Assembly (NCBI RefSeq): GCF_014385165.1
Contig: NZ_JACRTF010000001.1
Coordinates: 434,001-498,000 of the forward strand
Direction of reading: 5' to 3'
From: Jilunia laotingensis
GTDB taxonomy: Bacteria; Bacteroidota; Bacteroidia; Bacteroidales; Bacteroidaceae
Length of the DNA: 64,000 bases
This document shows positions 53,897 through 63,531 of this stretch, in pieces. A model generated the notes under the pieces. It was given only the letters and a program-made list of their open reading frames with translations. It made no database searches and was not told the origin of the DNA. Within the stretch, counting starts at the first letter, position 1. The number at the start of each line of letters is the position of its first letter. The position numbers and the translations under genes are program-made.

Positions 53897-55243
53897 ATGG
53901 AGATAAACGAAGAGTATATAGACAATGTCAAGTCATTTATCGAGCAAAAAGATGCCGATAAGGTAAAAGACCTTCTTATCGACCTTCATCCGGCCGACAT
54001 AGCTGAGCTTTGCAACGAACTCAACCCCGAAGAAGCCCGATTCGTTTACCGTCTGCTTGATAATGAAACGGCAGCAGATGTACTGGTCGAGATGGACGAA
54101 GATGTCCGTAAAGAATTCCTAGAAATCCTACCTTCTGAAACGATTGCCAAACGCTTCGTTGATTATATGGATACGGACGATGCCGTAGATTTGATGCGTG
54201 AACTCGATGAAGAGAAACAGGAAGAAGTTCTTTCACACATCGAAGACATCGAACAGGCAGGTGACATCGTCGACCTTCTGAAGTATGATGAAGATACGGC
54301 AGGCGGACTGATGGGGACGGAAATGGTAATTGTCAACGAAAATTGGAGTATGCCGGAGTGTCTGAAAGAGATGCGACAGCAAGCCGAAGAATTGGACGAC
54401 ATCTATTATGTTTATGTAATAGACGATGACCAACGTTTACAAGGTATCTTCCCTTTAAAAAAAATGATTACCTCCCCGTCCGTATCCAAAGTGAAACATG
54501 TAATGCAAAAAGATCCCATATCCGTACATGTCGATACCCCAATTGATGAGGTTGCACAAATTATCGAGAAATACGACCTTGTTGCAATTCCCGTATTAGA
54601 CAGCATCGGACGACTGGTCGGTCAAATTACAGTAGACGATGTTATGGATGAAGTCCGTGAACAATCGGAACGTGATTACCAGTTGGCATCCGGTCTTTCA
54701 CAAGATGTCGAAACAGATGACAATGTACTCCGACAGACCACTGCCCGGCTACCCTGGTTACTTATCGGTATGTTGGGAGGCATCGGCAATTCAATGATAT
54801 TAGGTAACTTTGACGCCACATTCGCAGCCCATCCCGAAATGGCACTTTATATTCCGTTAATAGGTGGAACGGGAGGAAACGTCGGCACCCAGTCTTCGGC
54901 AATCATCGTTCAAGGACTGGCGAACAGCTCGCTTGATACTAAAAACACATTCAAGCAAATCACAAAAGAGGCGGTAGTCGCGTTAATTAACGCGACCATC
55001 ATCTCCTTATTAGTATATACATATAACTTCATTCGATTCGGTGCAAAGGCAACAGTAACCTATTCTGTATCCATCAGTTTATTTGCTGTAGTCATGTTCG
55101 CTTCTATTTTCGGAACATTGGTCCCGATGACACTTGAAAAGCTAAAAATAGATCCTGCCATAGCAACAGGACCTTTTATAGCCATTACAAATGACATTAT
55201 CGGCATGATGCTTTATATGGGAATTACCGTACTATTGTCTTAA
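53897..55243 (+). CDS. mgtE: Magnesium transporter MgtE
   Basis: 448 residues from the ATG at 53897. A TTG at 53861 would sit inside rsmA and is not needed. Domains in order are the N-terminal superhelical MgtE_N domain (DLLIDLHPADIAEL and DVLVEMDEDVRKEFLEIL), a CBS pair (residues about 130-255) and five membrane helices with the pore signature GTGGNVGTQSSAI. Mg2+ binds between the N and CBS domains and closes the pore. It is translated just after rsmA, an arrangement common in Bacteroides. Confidence 0.96.
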   Translation: MEINEEYIDNVKSFIEQKDADKVKDLLIDLHPADIAELCNELNPEEARFVYRLLDNETAADVLVEMDEDVRKEFLEILPSETIAKRFVDYMDTDDAVDLMRELDEEKQEEVLSHIEDIEQAGDIVDLLKYDEDTAGGLMGTEMVIVNENWSMPECLKEMRQQAEELDDIYYVYVIDDDQRLQGIFPLKKMITSPSVSKVKHVMQKDPISVHVDTPIDEVAQIIEKYDLVAIPVLDSIGRLVGQITVDDVMDEVREQSERDYQLASGLSQDVETDDNVLRQTTARLPWLLIGMLGGIGNSMILGNFDATFAAHPEMALYIPLIGGTGGNVGTQSSAIIVQGLANSSLDTKNTFKQITKEAVVALINATIISLLVYTYNFIRFGAKATVTYSVSISLFAVVMFASIFGTLVPMTLEKLKIDPAIATGPFIAITNDIIGMMLYMGITVLLS

Positions 55244-55360
55244 ATGAAATTTAAATGAAAAAAAACAAGGAAAAAAGTATGAAGTAATCGTTTTATTTCA
55301 TTAATTTGTGATTTAATGTAATAAAGGGGTTTAAATCCTATTTCCTAAAACGAATATACA

Positions 55361-57214
55361 ATGATGGACTCTCATGACACTAACCAACCTTTGAATCAAG
55401 GGGAGTTAGAAGAAGAAAAGAAAACAGTTGAGGTTTCCGAAGCAGTAACAGAAACTCCGGCTGAAGAAACGAATGTTGATCAACAGCCTGAATCAGCACC
55501 ACGTCCTATGACGAAAGAGGAAGTGCTGTTAAGGATCAAAGATCTTGCTCAAGACGCAGAAAATGCGAACAAACAAGAACTGGACAGTTTAAAACAGGCC
55601 TTTTATAAAATACATAATGCCGAACAGGAAGCGGCCAAGAAGGAATTTCTTGACAATGGCGGCTCTGCTGAAAACTTTGTACCACAAAATGATGCAATAG
55701 AAGAAGAGTTCAAAAGTGTCATGGCAGTTATCAAGGAGAAAAGAAGCGCCCAGGCAGCCGAATTGGAGAGACAAAAGGAAGAAAACCTTCAAATTAAACT
55801 CTCCATCATCGAAGAATTGAAAGAATTGGTCGAATCTCCGGATGATGCCAATAAATCATACACGGAATTCAAAAAACTGCAACAGCAGTGGAATGAAACA
55901 AAACTTGTTCCACAAGCCAAAGTCAACGAACTTTGGAAGAATTATCAGTTGTATGTAGAAAAATTCTACGACATCCTCAAGCTTAATAACGAGTTTCGTG
56001 AATATGACTTTAAAAAAAACCTAGAAATAAAGATTCGCCTTTGCGAAGCTGCCGAGAAACTGGCAGATGAGGAAGATGTAGTATCCGCATTCCACCAACT
56101 TCAAAAGTTGCATCAAGAATTCCGCGATACAGGACCTGTCTCAAAAGAACTTCGTGATGAAATATGGAATCGTTTCAAAGCCGCTTCCACGATAGTCAAT
56201 CGTCGTCATCAACAACATTTCGAGGCATTAAAAGAAGCAGAACAGCACAATCTAGATCAGAAAACTGTTATTTGTGAAATTGTAGAAACCATCGAATATG
56301 ACGAATTGAAAACATTTACTGCATGGGAAAATAAAACCCAGGAAGTAATTGCCTTGCAAAACAAATGGAAAACTATCGGTTTTGCTCCGCAAAAAATGAA
56401 CGTGAAGATATTCGAACGCTTCCGCCATGCTTGTGATGATTTCTTCAAGAAAAAAGGAGAATTCTTCAAAACCATGAAGGAGGGGATGAATGAAAATCTT
56501 GAAAAGAAGAAAGCATTGTGCGAAAAAGCAGAAGCTTTAAAAGACAGTACAGATTGGAAAACAACAGCCGATGCTCTTACCAAATTACAAAAGGAGTGGA
56601 AAACAATAGGCCCCGTATCAAAGAAATATTCTGATATGGTATGGAAACGTTTTATCTCTGCATGTGATTATTTCTTTGAACAAAAAAACAAAGCAACTTC
56701 TTCCCAGCGTTCCATAGAAATGGAAAACATGGAGAAAAAGAAAAATATTATCAACCAACTGGGTGCTATCAACGAATCCATGGATACAGACGAGGCGGGG
56801 ACATTGGTTCGCGAACTGATGAAAGAATGGAATTCAATAGGGCATGTGCCATTCAAAGAAAAAGATAAACTTTACAAGCAATATCACTCTTTGGTTGACC
56901 AATTGTTCGAGCGTTTCAACATCAGTGCTTCCAACAAAAAATTAAGTAATTTCAAATCAAATATCAGTAGCATCCAAAGCAATGGATCTCAAAGCTTGTA
57001 TAGAGAACGCGAAAAGTTGGTTCGCATATATGAGAACATGAAGAATGAGCTTCAGACCTACGAAAACAATCTTGGTTTCTTAACCTCTGCGTCCAAGAAA
57101 GGAAACAGCCTGCTTACGGAGCTTAACCGGAAAGTCGACAAGCTGAAAGCTGACTTGGAACTTGTCTTACAAAAGATCAAAGTCATCGACGAATCAATTA
57201 AAGAACAAGAATAA
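55361..57214 (+). CDS. DUF349-repeat coiled-coil protein
   Basis: 617 residues, highly charged and helical. At least five DUF349 units recur, each with a W-x-(x)-I/L-G-x-V/A-P pattern: LQQQWNETKLVPQAKVNELWKNY, FRDTGPVSKELRDEIWNRFKAA, KWKTIGFAPQKMNVKIFERF, EWKTIGPVSKKYSDMVWKRF and EWNSIGHVPFKEKDKLYKQY. An acidic N-terminal region of about 45 residues and a C-terminal coiled coil complete it. No enzymatic domain is seen. The family's molecular role is unknown. Confidence 0.88.
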   Translation: MMDSHDTNQPLNQGELEEEKKTVEVSEAVTETPAEETNVDQQPESAPRPMTKEEVLLRIKDLAQDAENANKQELDSLKQAFYKIHNAEQEAAKKEFLDNGGSAENFVPQNDAIEEEFKSVMAVIKEKRSAQAAELERQKEENLQIKLSIIEELKELVESPDDANKSYTEFKKLQQQWNETKLVPQAKVNELWKNYQLYVEKFYDILKLNNEFREYDFKKNLEIKIRLCEAAEKLADEEDVVSAFHQLQKLHQEFRDTGPVSKELRDEIWNRFKAASTIVNRRHQQHFEALKEAEQHNLDQKTVICEIVETIEYDELKTFTAWENKTQEVIALQNKWKTIGFAPQKMNVKIFERFRHACDDFFKKKGEFFKTMKEGMNENLEKKKALCEKAEALKDSTDWKTTADALTKLQKEWKTIGPVSKKYSDMVWKRFISACDYFFEQKNKATSSQRSIEMENMEKKKNIINQLGAINESMDTDEAGTLVRELMKEWNSIGHVPFKEKDKLYKQYHSLVDQLFERFNISASNKKLSNFKSNISSIQSNGSQSLYREREKLVRIYENMKNELQTYENNLGFLTSASKKGNSLLTELNRKVDKLKADLELVLQKIKVIDESIKEQE

Positions 57215-57225
57215 ATTTAGGACAT

Positions 57226-57256
57226 AAAAAGCCTCTGTGAACACAGGGGCTTTTTT
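57226..57256 (+). terminator. Terminator after the DUF349 gene
   Basis: AAAAAGCCTCTGTG and CACAGGGGCTTTTTT pair around AA, with a U-run of six. It is a classic intrinsic terminator 12 bases after the stop. Confidence 0.9.
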
Positions 57257-57429
57257 AATAAAGAAACAATTATCCTTAAATCATTAAAAAACAAGGGGGC
57301 GAATTCCCTCTATCCACCCTCAAAACAAATCGGATTATATCGACCTTCCCAAAAGAGTTATTCAAGGCCGGTGCAACATACGTATTTGCCATTATGCGCA
57401 ATCCATATGAGAGTATGAATTAATACAAG

Positions 57430-57463
57430 AAAGCCCGCTAAAACAATAATTTCAGCAGGCTTT
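57430..57463 (-). terminator. Terminator for tRNA-Gln
   Basis: Minus strand reads AAAGCCTGCT, loop, AGCGGGCTTTCTTG. Stem of about nine pairs with one mismatch, 22 bases past the tRNA 3' end. Confidence 0.65.
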
Positions 57464-57484
57464 ACTATAATAACTTTACTATTG

Positions 57485-57555
57485 TTGGGCTACCAAGATT
57501 CGAACTTGGAATGACAGGACCAGAATCTGTAGTGTTACCATTACACCATAGCCCA
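57485..57555 (-). tRNA. tRNA-Gln (anticodon CUG)
   Basis: 71 bases. The acceptor arms TGGGCTA and TAGCCCA pair perfectly, the D stem is GTGT with ACAC, and the T stem CCAAG with CTTGG encloses TTCGAAT. The anticodon loop TTCTGGT gives CUG, reading CAG codons for glutamine. The anticodon stem ACAGA with CCTGT has an A-C mismatch at its loop-proximal pair. The CCA end is not encoded in full (ACA follows). A promoter and a terminator flank it, so it is transcribed alone. Confidence 0.93.
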
Positions 57556-57601
57556 AAGTTCCGTTTCAACGAGCTATTCATTTATTTCTCGTTTGCGGGT
57601 G

Positions 57602-57631
57602 CAAAGATACAAAGAATTTGGGAATTACAAA
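57602..57631 (-). promoter_or_regulatory. Promoter for tRNA-Gln
   Basis: Minus-strand TTTG (57631-57628), an 18-base spacer, and TATCTTTG (57609-57602), close to the consensus. The -7 element lies 46 bases before the tRNA 5' end. Confidence 0.7.
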
Positions 57632-57755
57632 TATTTCTGAGATTATTTTAGCAAAAAAACGTCACATTTCCCTTGGATCGTGGAGAAGCATCCCTAAAAA
57701 ACACAAAAAATAAAGAGTTTTACGAGATAACTTTCTTTGATACAAGAATTCAGCG

Positions 57756-57763
57756 TATATTTG
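57756..57763 (+). promoter_or_regulatory. -7 element for the rsfS-ftsH-cdsA operon
   Basis: TATATTTG matches TAnnTTTG. TTTG lies at 57736-57739 with a 16-base spacer. It would give a leader of about 90 bases before the rsfS ATG at 57858. Confidence 0.55.
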
Positions 57764-57857
57764 TAAAAAATATCACGTAAACATGACAGGAAACAAAGAA
57801 GAATACTTTCTTGTTATAGCATAAAAGAAAGATTGATTATTTAATTTCAACTGATAA

Positions 57858-58217
57858 ATGAACGAGACAAAGATATTAATTGAAAAAATAACAGAAGGAA
57901 TTCAAGAAAAAAAAGGTAAAAACATAGTCATAGCTGATTTAACAGATATTGGCGATACAATATGCAAATACTTTGTAATTTGTCAAGGCAATTCTCCCAG
58001 TCAGGTGAGTGCTATTGTCGATTCGATTAAAGAATCCACACGCAATGGTACCAATAGCAAACCTTTTGCTATAGACGGCCTGAGAAATGCAGAATGGGTC
58101 GCTATGGACTATTCTGACGTATTAGTACATGTATTTCTACCCGAAACGAGACATTTCTACAATCTGGAACATCTTTGGGCGGATGCCAAATTAACAACAA
58201 TCCCCGACATTGACTAA
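57858..58217 (+). CDS. rsfS: Ribosome silencing factor RsfS
   Basis: 119 residues, the usual size. Family motifs are DLTDIGDTICKYFVICQGNSPSQV, RNAEWVAMDYSDVLVHVF and HFYNLEHLWADA. RsfS binds ribosomal protein uL14 on the 50S subunit and blocks joining with 30S when growth slows. ftsH follows after 9 bases. Confidence 0.95.
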   Translation: MNETKILIEKITEGIQEKKGKNIVIADLTDIGDTICKYFVICQGNSPSQVSAIVDSIKESTRNGTNSKPFAIDGLRNAEWVAMDYSDVLVHVFLPETRHFYNLEHLWADAKLTTIPDID

Positions 58218-58226
58218 CATTTCGAT

Positions 58227-60275
58227 ATGGATAATAACAACAAAAAACCCAATAAAGTTAATATGCCCAAGTTCAACCTGAACTGGATGTATATGATCAT
58301 AGCTCTAATGCTTTTAGGTCTCTGGTGGTCGAATCAGGGAAGCACTATGAGCAGGCAGATTCCTTACGATGAATTCCAGCAATACGTTCGTAACGGTTAT
58401 GTCAGTAAAGTAGTGGGATACGATGACAATTCTGTCGAAGTTTTTATTAAGCCTCAATTTATCGGAGAAGTCTTTAAGCAAGATTCTAATCGCGTGGGTA
58501 AAAATCCGATGATCATCACGGAAGCCCCTACACGTGAAAGTCTTGGGAATTTCATTGATACGGAAAGGCAAGAAGGACACTTCGATGGATCTATCAGTTA
58601 TGATAAAAAGAATAACATCTTCGGATCCATCTTAATAAATGTACTGCCTATCATCTTCTTAATAGGTTTATGGATATTCTTCATGCGCAGAATGAGCGGT
58701 GGTGCCGGTGGTGCCGGTGGTGGTGTCTTCAATGTAGGTAAATCGAAAGCGCAACTTTTCGAGAAAGGCGGTGCTATCAAAATAACCTTCAAAGACGTTG
58801 CCGGGTTGGCAGAAGCCAAACAAGAAGTTGAAGAAATTGTAGAGTTCCTAAAAGAACCACAGAAATATACGGATCTAGGAGGAAAAATACCAAAAGGCGC
58901 ATTATTGGTTGGCCCTCCGGGAACGGGTAAAACATTGCTTGCCAAAGCAGTAGCAGGCGAAGCAAATGTACCCTTTTTCTCTTTGGCAGGTTCGGACTTC
59001 GTTGAAATGTTCGTAGGTGTAGGAGCATCCCGTGTCCGTGATCTTTTCCGCCAAGCAAAAGAAAAAGCGCCGTGTATTATCTTTATCGATGAGATCGATG
59101 CTGTCGGTCGTGCCCGTGGAAAAAACCCGGCTATGGGAGGAAATGACGAACGTGAAAATACGCTGAACCAATTGCTGACAGAGATGGATGGTTTCGGTTC
59201 GAACAGCGGTGTGATTATCCTTGCAGCCACCAACCGGGTAGATGTTTTGGATAAAGCCCTTTTGCGTGCAGGACGTTTCGACCGTCAAATTCATGTGGAT
59301 CTACCTGATTTGAATGAACGTAAAGAAGTATTCGGGGTACATTTACGCCCGATAAAGATAGATGATACAGTCGATGTAGACTTGCTGGCTCGTCAAACTC
59401 CGGGATTCTCCGGTGCGGATATTGCAAACGTTTGTAATGAAGCTGCTTTGATCGCAGCTCGCCATGGCAAAAAATTTGTAGGAAAACAAGATTTTCTGGA
59501 TGCGGTCGATCGTATTATCGGTGGTTTGGAAAAGAAGACGAAAATTACCACTGAAGCCGAACGACGTTCCATAGCTCTGCACGAGGCTGGTCATGCGAGC
59601 ATTTCATGGTTGCTGGAATATGCAAATCCATTGATCAAAGTTACGATTGTTCCGCGTGGCCGCGCATTAGGTGCCGCCTGGTATCTGCCGGAGGAACGCC
59701 AGATCACAACCAAAGAGCAAATGTTGGATGAGATGTGTGCTACTTTGGGTGGTCGTGCCGCGGAAGATTTATTCTTAGGACGCATCTCTACCGGAGCCAT
59801 GAATGACTTGGAGCGTGTAACGAAGCAAGCTTACGGCATGATTGCTTATTTAGGTATGAGCGAAAAACTACCGAATCTATGTTACTATAATAATGATGAA
59901 TATTCCTTTAACCGCCCATACAGCGAAAAGACAGCCGAACTGATTGATGAAGAGGTCAAGAAAATGGTTAATGAGCAGTATGAACGTGCCAAGAATATTC
60001 TAATGGAACATAAAGACGGACATAACCAACTGGCTCAATTACTGATTGACAAGGAGGTTATCTTTGCTGAAGATGTTGAACGTATCTTTGGTAAACGTCC
60101 ATGGGCCTCACGTTCGGAAGAGATCATGGCAGCTAAGGAAAGTAAAGAAGCTGCTGATGCCGAAAAAGCACTGGAAAAGAAAGTGAATGAAGAAGAGGAA
60201 CAAGAGAAGAAAGCAAAAGAAGGGACAGCCAACACTGACACCACAGCGGATGTTGTTTCCAAATCTCAAAATTAA
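58227..60275 (+). CDS. ftsH: ATP-dependent zinc metalloprotease FtsH
   Basis: 682 residues. Two membrane segments (about residues 17-35 and 130-152) bracket a periplasmic loop. The AAA domain shows Walker [11 protein letters not shown], Walker [10 protein letters not shown], the pore loop [11 protein letters not shown], and the SRH with [14 protein letters not shown]. The zinc site is HEAGHAS near residue 450. The charged C-terminal tail is Lys/Glu-rich. It degrades misassembled membrane proteins and short-lived regulators at the inner membrane. It lies between rsfS and cdsA in one operon. Confidence 0.97.
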   Translation: MDNNNKKPNKVNMPKFNLNWMYMIIALMLLGLWWSNQGSTMSRQIPYDEFQQYVRNGYVSKVVGYDDNSVEVFIKPQFIGEVFKQDSNRVGKNPMIITEAPTRESLGNFIDTERQEGHFDGSISYDKKNNIFGSILINVLPIIFLIGLWIFFMRRMSGGAGGAGGGVFNVGKSKAQLFEKGGAIKITFKDVAGLAEAKQEVEEIVEFLKEPQKYTDLGGKIPKGALLVGPPGTGKTLLAKAVAGEANVPFFSLAGSDFVEMFVGVGASRVRDLFRQAKEKAPCIIFIDEIDAVGRARGKNPAMGGNDERENTLNQLLTEMDGFGSNSGVIILAATNRVDVLDKALLRAGRFDRQIHVDLPDLNERKEVFGVHLRPIKIDDTVDVDLLARQTPGFSGADIANVCNEAALIAARHGKKFVGKQDFLDAVDRIIGGLEKKTKITTEAERRSIALHEAGHASISWLLEYANPLIKVTIVPRGRALGAAWYLPEERQITTKEQMLDEMCATLGGRAAEDLFLGRISTGAMNDLERVTKQAYGMIAYLGMSEKLPNLCYYNNDEYSFNRPYSEKTAELIDEEVKKMVNEQYERAKNILMEHKDGHNQLAQLLIDKEVIFAEDVERIFGKRPWASRSEEIMAAKESKEAADAEKALEKKVNEEEEQEKKAKEGTANTDTTADVVSKSQN

Positions 60276-60287
60276 AATTGAAACACG

Positions 60288-61127
60288 TTGAAAAGTAACT
60301 TTTTAAAAAGGACTATTACCGGAGTGCTATTCGTGGCAATACTGGTGGGATGTATTCTTTATAACCCATTGTCTTTTGGGGCACTCTTCGTTTTGATCAG
60401 TGCATTGACTGTTCGTGAGTTTGGAGAACTGGTAAACAATATAGAAGGTGTAAGCGTAAATAAGACAATCATAATGCTTGGAGGGGCCTATCTGTTCCTA
60501 GCTATCATGGGATTCAGCATCGATGCAGCCGATTCAAAGATCTTCATCCCTTATTTACTACTTCTTCTATACTTGATGATCAGCGAATTATATCTTAAAA
60601 AAGAGAACCCTGTGCTTAATTGGGCATTTTCCATGTTAAGCCAATTGTATATTGCTTTACCATTTGCATTGCTAAGCGTATTGGCCTTCCAAAACGATGT
60701 GGAATTAGGAACCGTCAGTTATAATCCTATTCTTCCGCTATCCGTTTTTGTATTCATTTGGCTTAGCGATACAGGTGCTTACTGTGTCGGTTCATTAATT
60801 GGCAAACACCGACTATTCGAACGTATTTCTCCTAAGAAATCATGGGAAGGTTCCATTGGAGGCGGAGCTGTATCTATAGCTTCCTCTTTCGCATTTGCCC
60901 ACTTCTTCCCGTTTATGAATACTTTTGAATGGGTGGGACTTGCACTGGTAGTAGTCATATTCGGTACTTGGGGGGATCTGACAGAGTCATTATTAAAGCG
61001 ACAATTACATATTAAAGATTCAGGAAATATTCTTCCCGGTCATGGCGGAATGCTCGATCGCTTCGATAGCGCATTAATGGCTATTCCCGCAGCAGTTGTT
61101 TATTTGTATGCACTGACTTGGATTTAA
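60288..61127 (+). CDS. cdsA: Phosphatidate cytidylyltransferase
   Basis: 279 residues from a TTG at 60288, 13 bases after the ftsH stop. No ATG occurs near the N-terminus and the first membrane helix begins at once (LKRTITGVLFVAILVG), so TTG is the likely start. Eight membrane segments. The family signature near the C-terminus is GTWGDLTESLLKRQLHIKDSG, then LPGHGGMLDRFDS. The enzyme makes CDP-diacylglycerol from phosphatidate and CTP in the inner membrane, the branch point of phospholipid synthesis. Confidence 0.94.
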   Translation: MKSNFLKRTITGVLFVAILVGCILYNPLSFGALFVLISALTVREFGELVNNIEGVSVNKTIIMLGGAYLFLAIMGFSIDAADSKIFIPYLLLLLYLMISELYLKKENPVLNWAFSMLSQLYIALPFALLSVLAFQNDVELGTVSYNPILPLSVFVFIWLSDTGAYCVGSLIGKHRLFERISPKKSWEGSIGGGAVSIASSFAFAHFFPFMNTFEWVGLALVVVIFGTWGDLTESLLKRQLHIKDSGNILPGHGGMLDRFDSALMAIPAAVVYLYALTWI

Positions 61128-61194
61128 ATCATCCAGGTTGAATATTCATAGTAATCAGAGGAATAAAATTATCTTATTTCTTTTTTACAGATTG

Positions 61195-61246
61195 CACGGA
61201 ATTACATATCTATATTCTATAAAACAGGTATGTAATTCCGTGTTTA
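61195..61246 (+). terminator. Terminator of the rsfS-ftsH-cdsA operon
   Basis: The arms CACGGAATTACATA (61195-61208) and TATGTAATTCCGTG (61229-61242) are perfect 14-base inverse complements, followed by TTTATAATTT. Confidence 0.7.
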
Positions 61247-61361
61247 TAATTTAAGTTAAGTTTGGGATAAATTCACCGCATACATTTTACTCAATCATAT
61301 TAACTACTTTCCCGCAGGAAATATTATTACATAAATCCAACTCCCGACTGAGGTCCCTCGA

Positions 61362-61449
61362 CCTCGGTGATGAACACCCTCCTGATCACCGATGAAGGTC
61401 CCCTTCATCACCGAGGAAGAGGGCGTTGATCACCGAGGTCGAAAGCATG
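61362..61449. repeat. 22-bp phased repeat cluster, ATCACCGA theme, copy 2
   Basis: Units of 22 bases start at 61362, 61384, 61406 and 61428. They share the core (G/C)ATCACCGA(T/G)GAA of the cluster at 2139-2248, nearly 60 kb away. The first unit is partly inverted: CCTCGGTGATGAA at 61362 pairs perfectly (13 bases) with TTCATCACCGAGG starting at 61404. Confidence 0.75.
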
Positions 61450-61558
61450 TATTTTCAATATTGATTATCAGATATTTAAGCATACACAACTGATATTACA
61501 ACAGGAACATGCGACTTGGAAATTTGTCAACAGAACCGATCTCCTCAGGATACTATCA

Positions 61559-62293
61559 TCATTCCAAATAATTTCCACCTCCGAAGTTTACTTCATCTTC
61601 AACTTCAGAGCGTCCCTTGATATCCAAAACAATCTCGACTTCACCATTCACTGCAGAATTCAGTTTTAACTTAATCCCTTTTTTCCCTTCCATGTCCAAC
61701 GAATTCAGATTGAATGACACAACTCCCTGCCCCCAATGATCAGATACATCATCGTATGTGTTATACCGATACTCCAAATGAACATAACCATCCTCTACAG
61801 GTTCAACTGTCGTATTTCGTACCAGACTAACACGATGTTTCTTATAGAGAGGGATATTCTGCTCATAAATAACATTCAAATATCCATTGCTGACCCAAAT
61901 ATTCTGTTGTATGATATCTACCGGATCGTTACCGTATTCCGCCTCATTTTCCGACGTCAGCTCTTCCACTTGTTTGGTCAGGATAGGACGCAGTCCTTCT
62001 AACTTCACAGCCAGGTTATAACCTTCGTAGTTGTCCCACAAAGGATTAAATCTCACAAAAACCCTTTCCCCATCTACCGGCTTATACCAATAAACATCAT
62101 TACCCGAAAGCCAAAGTGTCCCGTAACGATCCGAATCAAGATAATAAGCATTTCCACTCAAAACCCGAACAGTTGCCCACCCTACTCCAATATCACCAAC
62201 GGAATATCCGTCATTATCATCACACGACTGTAATGCAGGTATCAGTACAAACAGTATCGCCAATAAAAACCAATTAAACCTTTTCATAATCAT
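61559..62293 (-). CDS. NigD-like lipoprotein
   Basis: 244 residues from the ATG at 62293 (62287 also possible). The lipobox is PALQSC (Cys near residue 24). The N-terminal OB-fold-like segment (GWATVRVLSGNAYYLDSDRYGTLWLSGND) and the beta-sandwich second half (HLEYRYNTYDDVSDHWGQGVVSFNLNSL) match the NigD-like family of Bacteroides, named for a gene in a bacteriocin-like cluster. The function is unknown. It is a single gene between the cdsA operon and lpxB. Confidence 0.75.
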   Translation of the reverse strand: MIMKRFNWFLLAILFVLIPALQSCDDNDGYSVGDIGVGWATVRVLSGNAYYLDSDRYGTLWLSGNDVYWYKPVDGERVFVRFNPLWDNYEGYNLAVKLEGLRPILTKQVEELTSENEAEYGNDPVDIIQQNIWVSNGYLNVIYEQNIPLYKKHRVSLVRNTTVEPVEDGYVHLEYRYNTYDDVSDHWGQGVVSFNLNSLDMEGKKGIKLKLNSAVNGEVEIVLDIKGRSEVEDEVNFGGGNYLE

Positions 62294-62322
62294 ATCTTTC
62301 TTTGTTGTTCTGAATAATAAAT

Positions 62323-62353
62323 AAAAAAGCCGGGCATTTACTGCACCGGCTTT
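62323..62353 (-). terminator. Terminator after lpxB
   Basis: AAAGCCGG and CCGGCTTT pair around a 12-base loop, with a T-run (TTTTTTAT) on the minus strand. Confidence 0.85.
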
Positions 62354-62375
62354 ACGTTTATTATCAAAAGCAAGT

Positions 62376-63512
62376 TTATTTTTTAAGCAATTTCACCATC
62401 TCCACGGCTGCACGATGCGGCGCACCCGGATCGCCAAGCCTTTCGGCCATATATTCATATCCATCCAACATTTCATGGCGTTTTTTCTCATCAAAGAGTA
62501 ATTTTCTCAATTCGGTACGAACATTGGCAACAGTCATTGTGTCTGCCACCAATTCCTTAACAATCTCCCTGTCAGCGATCAAATTGACCAATGATATAAA
62601 ACGTACTTTCAGGACGTGACGACGGATAAAAGATATCAGTTTTCCCGGAGACAAATGATAACAAACCACCTGAGGAACCTTGAAAAGAGCCGCCTCCAAC
62701 GTAGCTGTACCTGAAGTTACCAATGCCGCATCAGCCTGTTGCAGCAAACGGTAGGTTTGACCGAACAAAATTTTCACATGATAGCCACCTATGTACTTCT
62801 GATAATACTCTAAGGAAATGGAAGGCGCACCGGCCAACACCAACTGATAGTCTGGAAATACGGAAGCCGCCTCGAGCATGTCAGGCAAATTATCTTTGAT
62901 TTCCTGCTTCCGGCTGCCGGCAAGTAGCGCAATAATCGGTTTATTTTCCAATCGATTATCAGCTATGAAGTCAGCAAATGATTCCGAATGTGTTTCCTGG
63001 AAAACAGCCACCTCGTCTACTGTGGGATTACCTATATAATGAATAGGATATCGGTGCTTTTGCTCAAAAAACTCCACCTCGAAAGGAAGAATTGAAAACA
63101 ATTCGTCGACATCGCGTTTTATATTCTTAATGCGATATTCTTTCCATGCCCATATCTTAGGGGAAATGTAATAATATACAGGAATATGAGTACGCGCATG
63201 AATAAACTTGGCTATATCCAAATTAAATCCGGGATAATCAACCAATATGACCACATCCGGTGACCAATTTACAATATCCTCTTTGCAATACCTCATGTTA
63301 GCAAAGATAGTACGCAAATGGAGCAATACAGGTATGAAACCCATATAAGCCAATTCTTTATAATGCTTTACCATCGTACCACCGACAGCACTCATCAGAT
63401 CGCCACCGAAAAAACGGAACTCAGCCTCGGAATCCTCTTCCTTGAGAGCGGCCATCAAATGAGAAGCGTGCAAATCACCGGATGCTTCGCCTACAATAAG
63501 GTAATATTTCAT
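62376..63512 (-). CDS. lpxB: Lipid A disaccharide synthase
   Basis: 378 residues. It joins UDP-2,3-diacylglucosamine and lipid X to form the lipid A disaccharide at the inner membrane. The GT19 family shows EASGDLHASHLM at the N-terminus, VILVDYPGFNLDIAK, YYISPKIWAWKEYRIKNIKRDVD and LLAGSRKQEI, then SGTATLEAALFKVPQVV. surE lies 19 bases upstream on the same strand, the usual Bacteroidota surE-lpxB pair. Confidence 0.96.
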   Translation of the reverse strand: MKYYLIVGEASGDLHASHLMAALKEEDSEAEFRFFGGDLMSAVGGTMVKHYKELAYMGFIPVLLHLRTIFANMRYCKEDIVNWSPDVVILVDYPGFNLDIAKFIHARTHIPVYYYISPKIWAWKEYRIKNIKRDVDELFSILPFEVEFFEQKHRYPIHYIGNPTVDEVAVFQETHSESFADFIADNRLENKPIIALLAGSRKQEIKDNLPDMLEAASVFPDYQLVLAGAPSISLEYYQKYIGGYHVKILFGQTYRLLQQADAALVTSGTATLEAALFKVPQVVCYHLSPGKLISFIRRHVLKVRFISLVNLIADREIVKELVADTMTVANVRTELRKLLFDEKKRHEMLDGYEYMAERLGDPGAPHRAAVEMVKLLKK

Positions 63513-63531
63513 GATATTCGCAAGTTATGAA

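Larger units (their letters stand above)
61128..61558. other. Intergenic region with terminator and repeat cluster
   Basis: About 430 bases between cdsA (+) and the NigD-like gene (-). It contains the hairpin at 61195-61246 and the 22-bp repeat cluster at 61362-61449, described separately. No gene is seen. Confidence 0.6.

Noticed and set aside
57783..57824. A 13-codon leader ORF before rsfS
   Set aside because: No regulatory codon run, no alternative hairpins with a terminator, and too short to support.
61559..62293. Bacteriocin or toxin gene
   Set aside because: The NigD-like name comes from a bacteriocin cluster, but there is no partner gene here and it reads as an ordinary lipoprotein.
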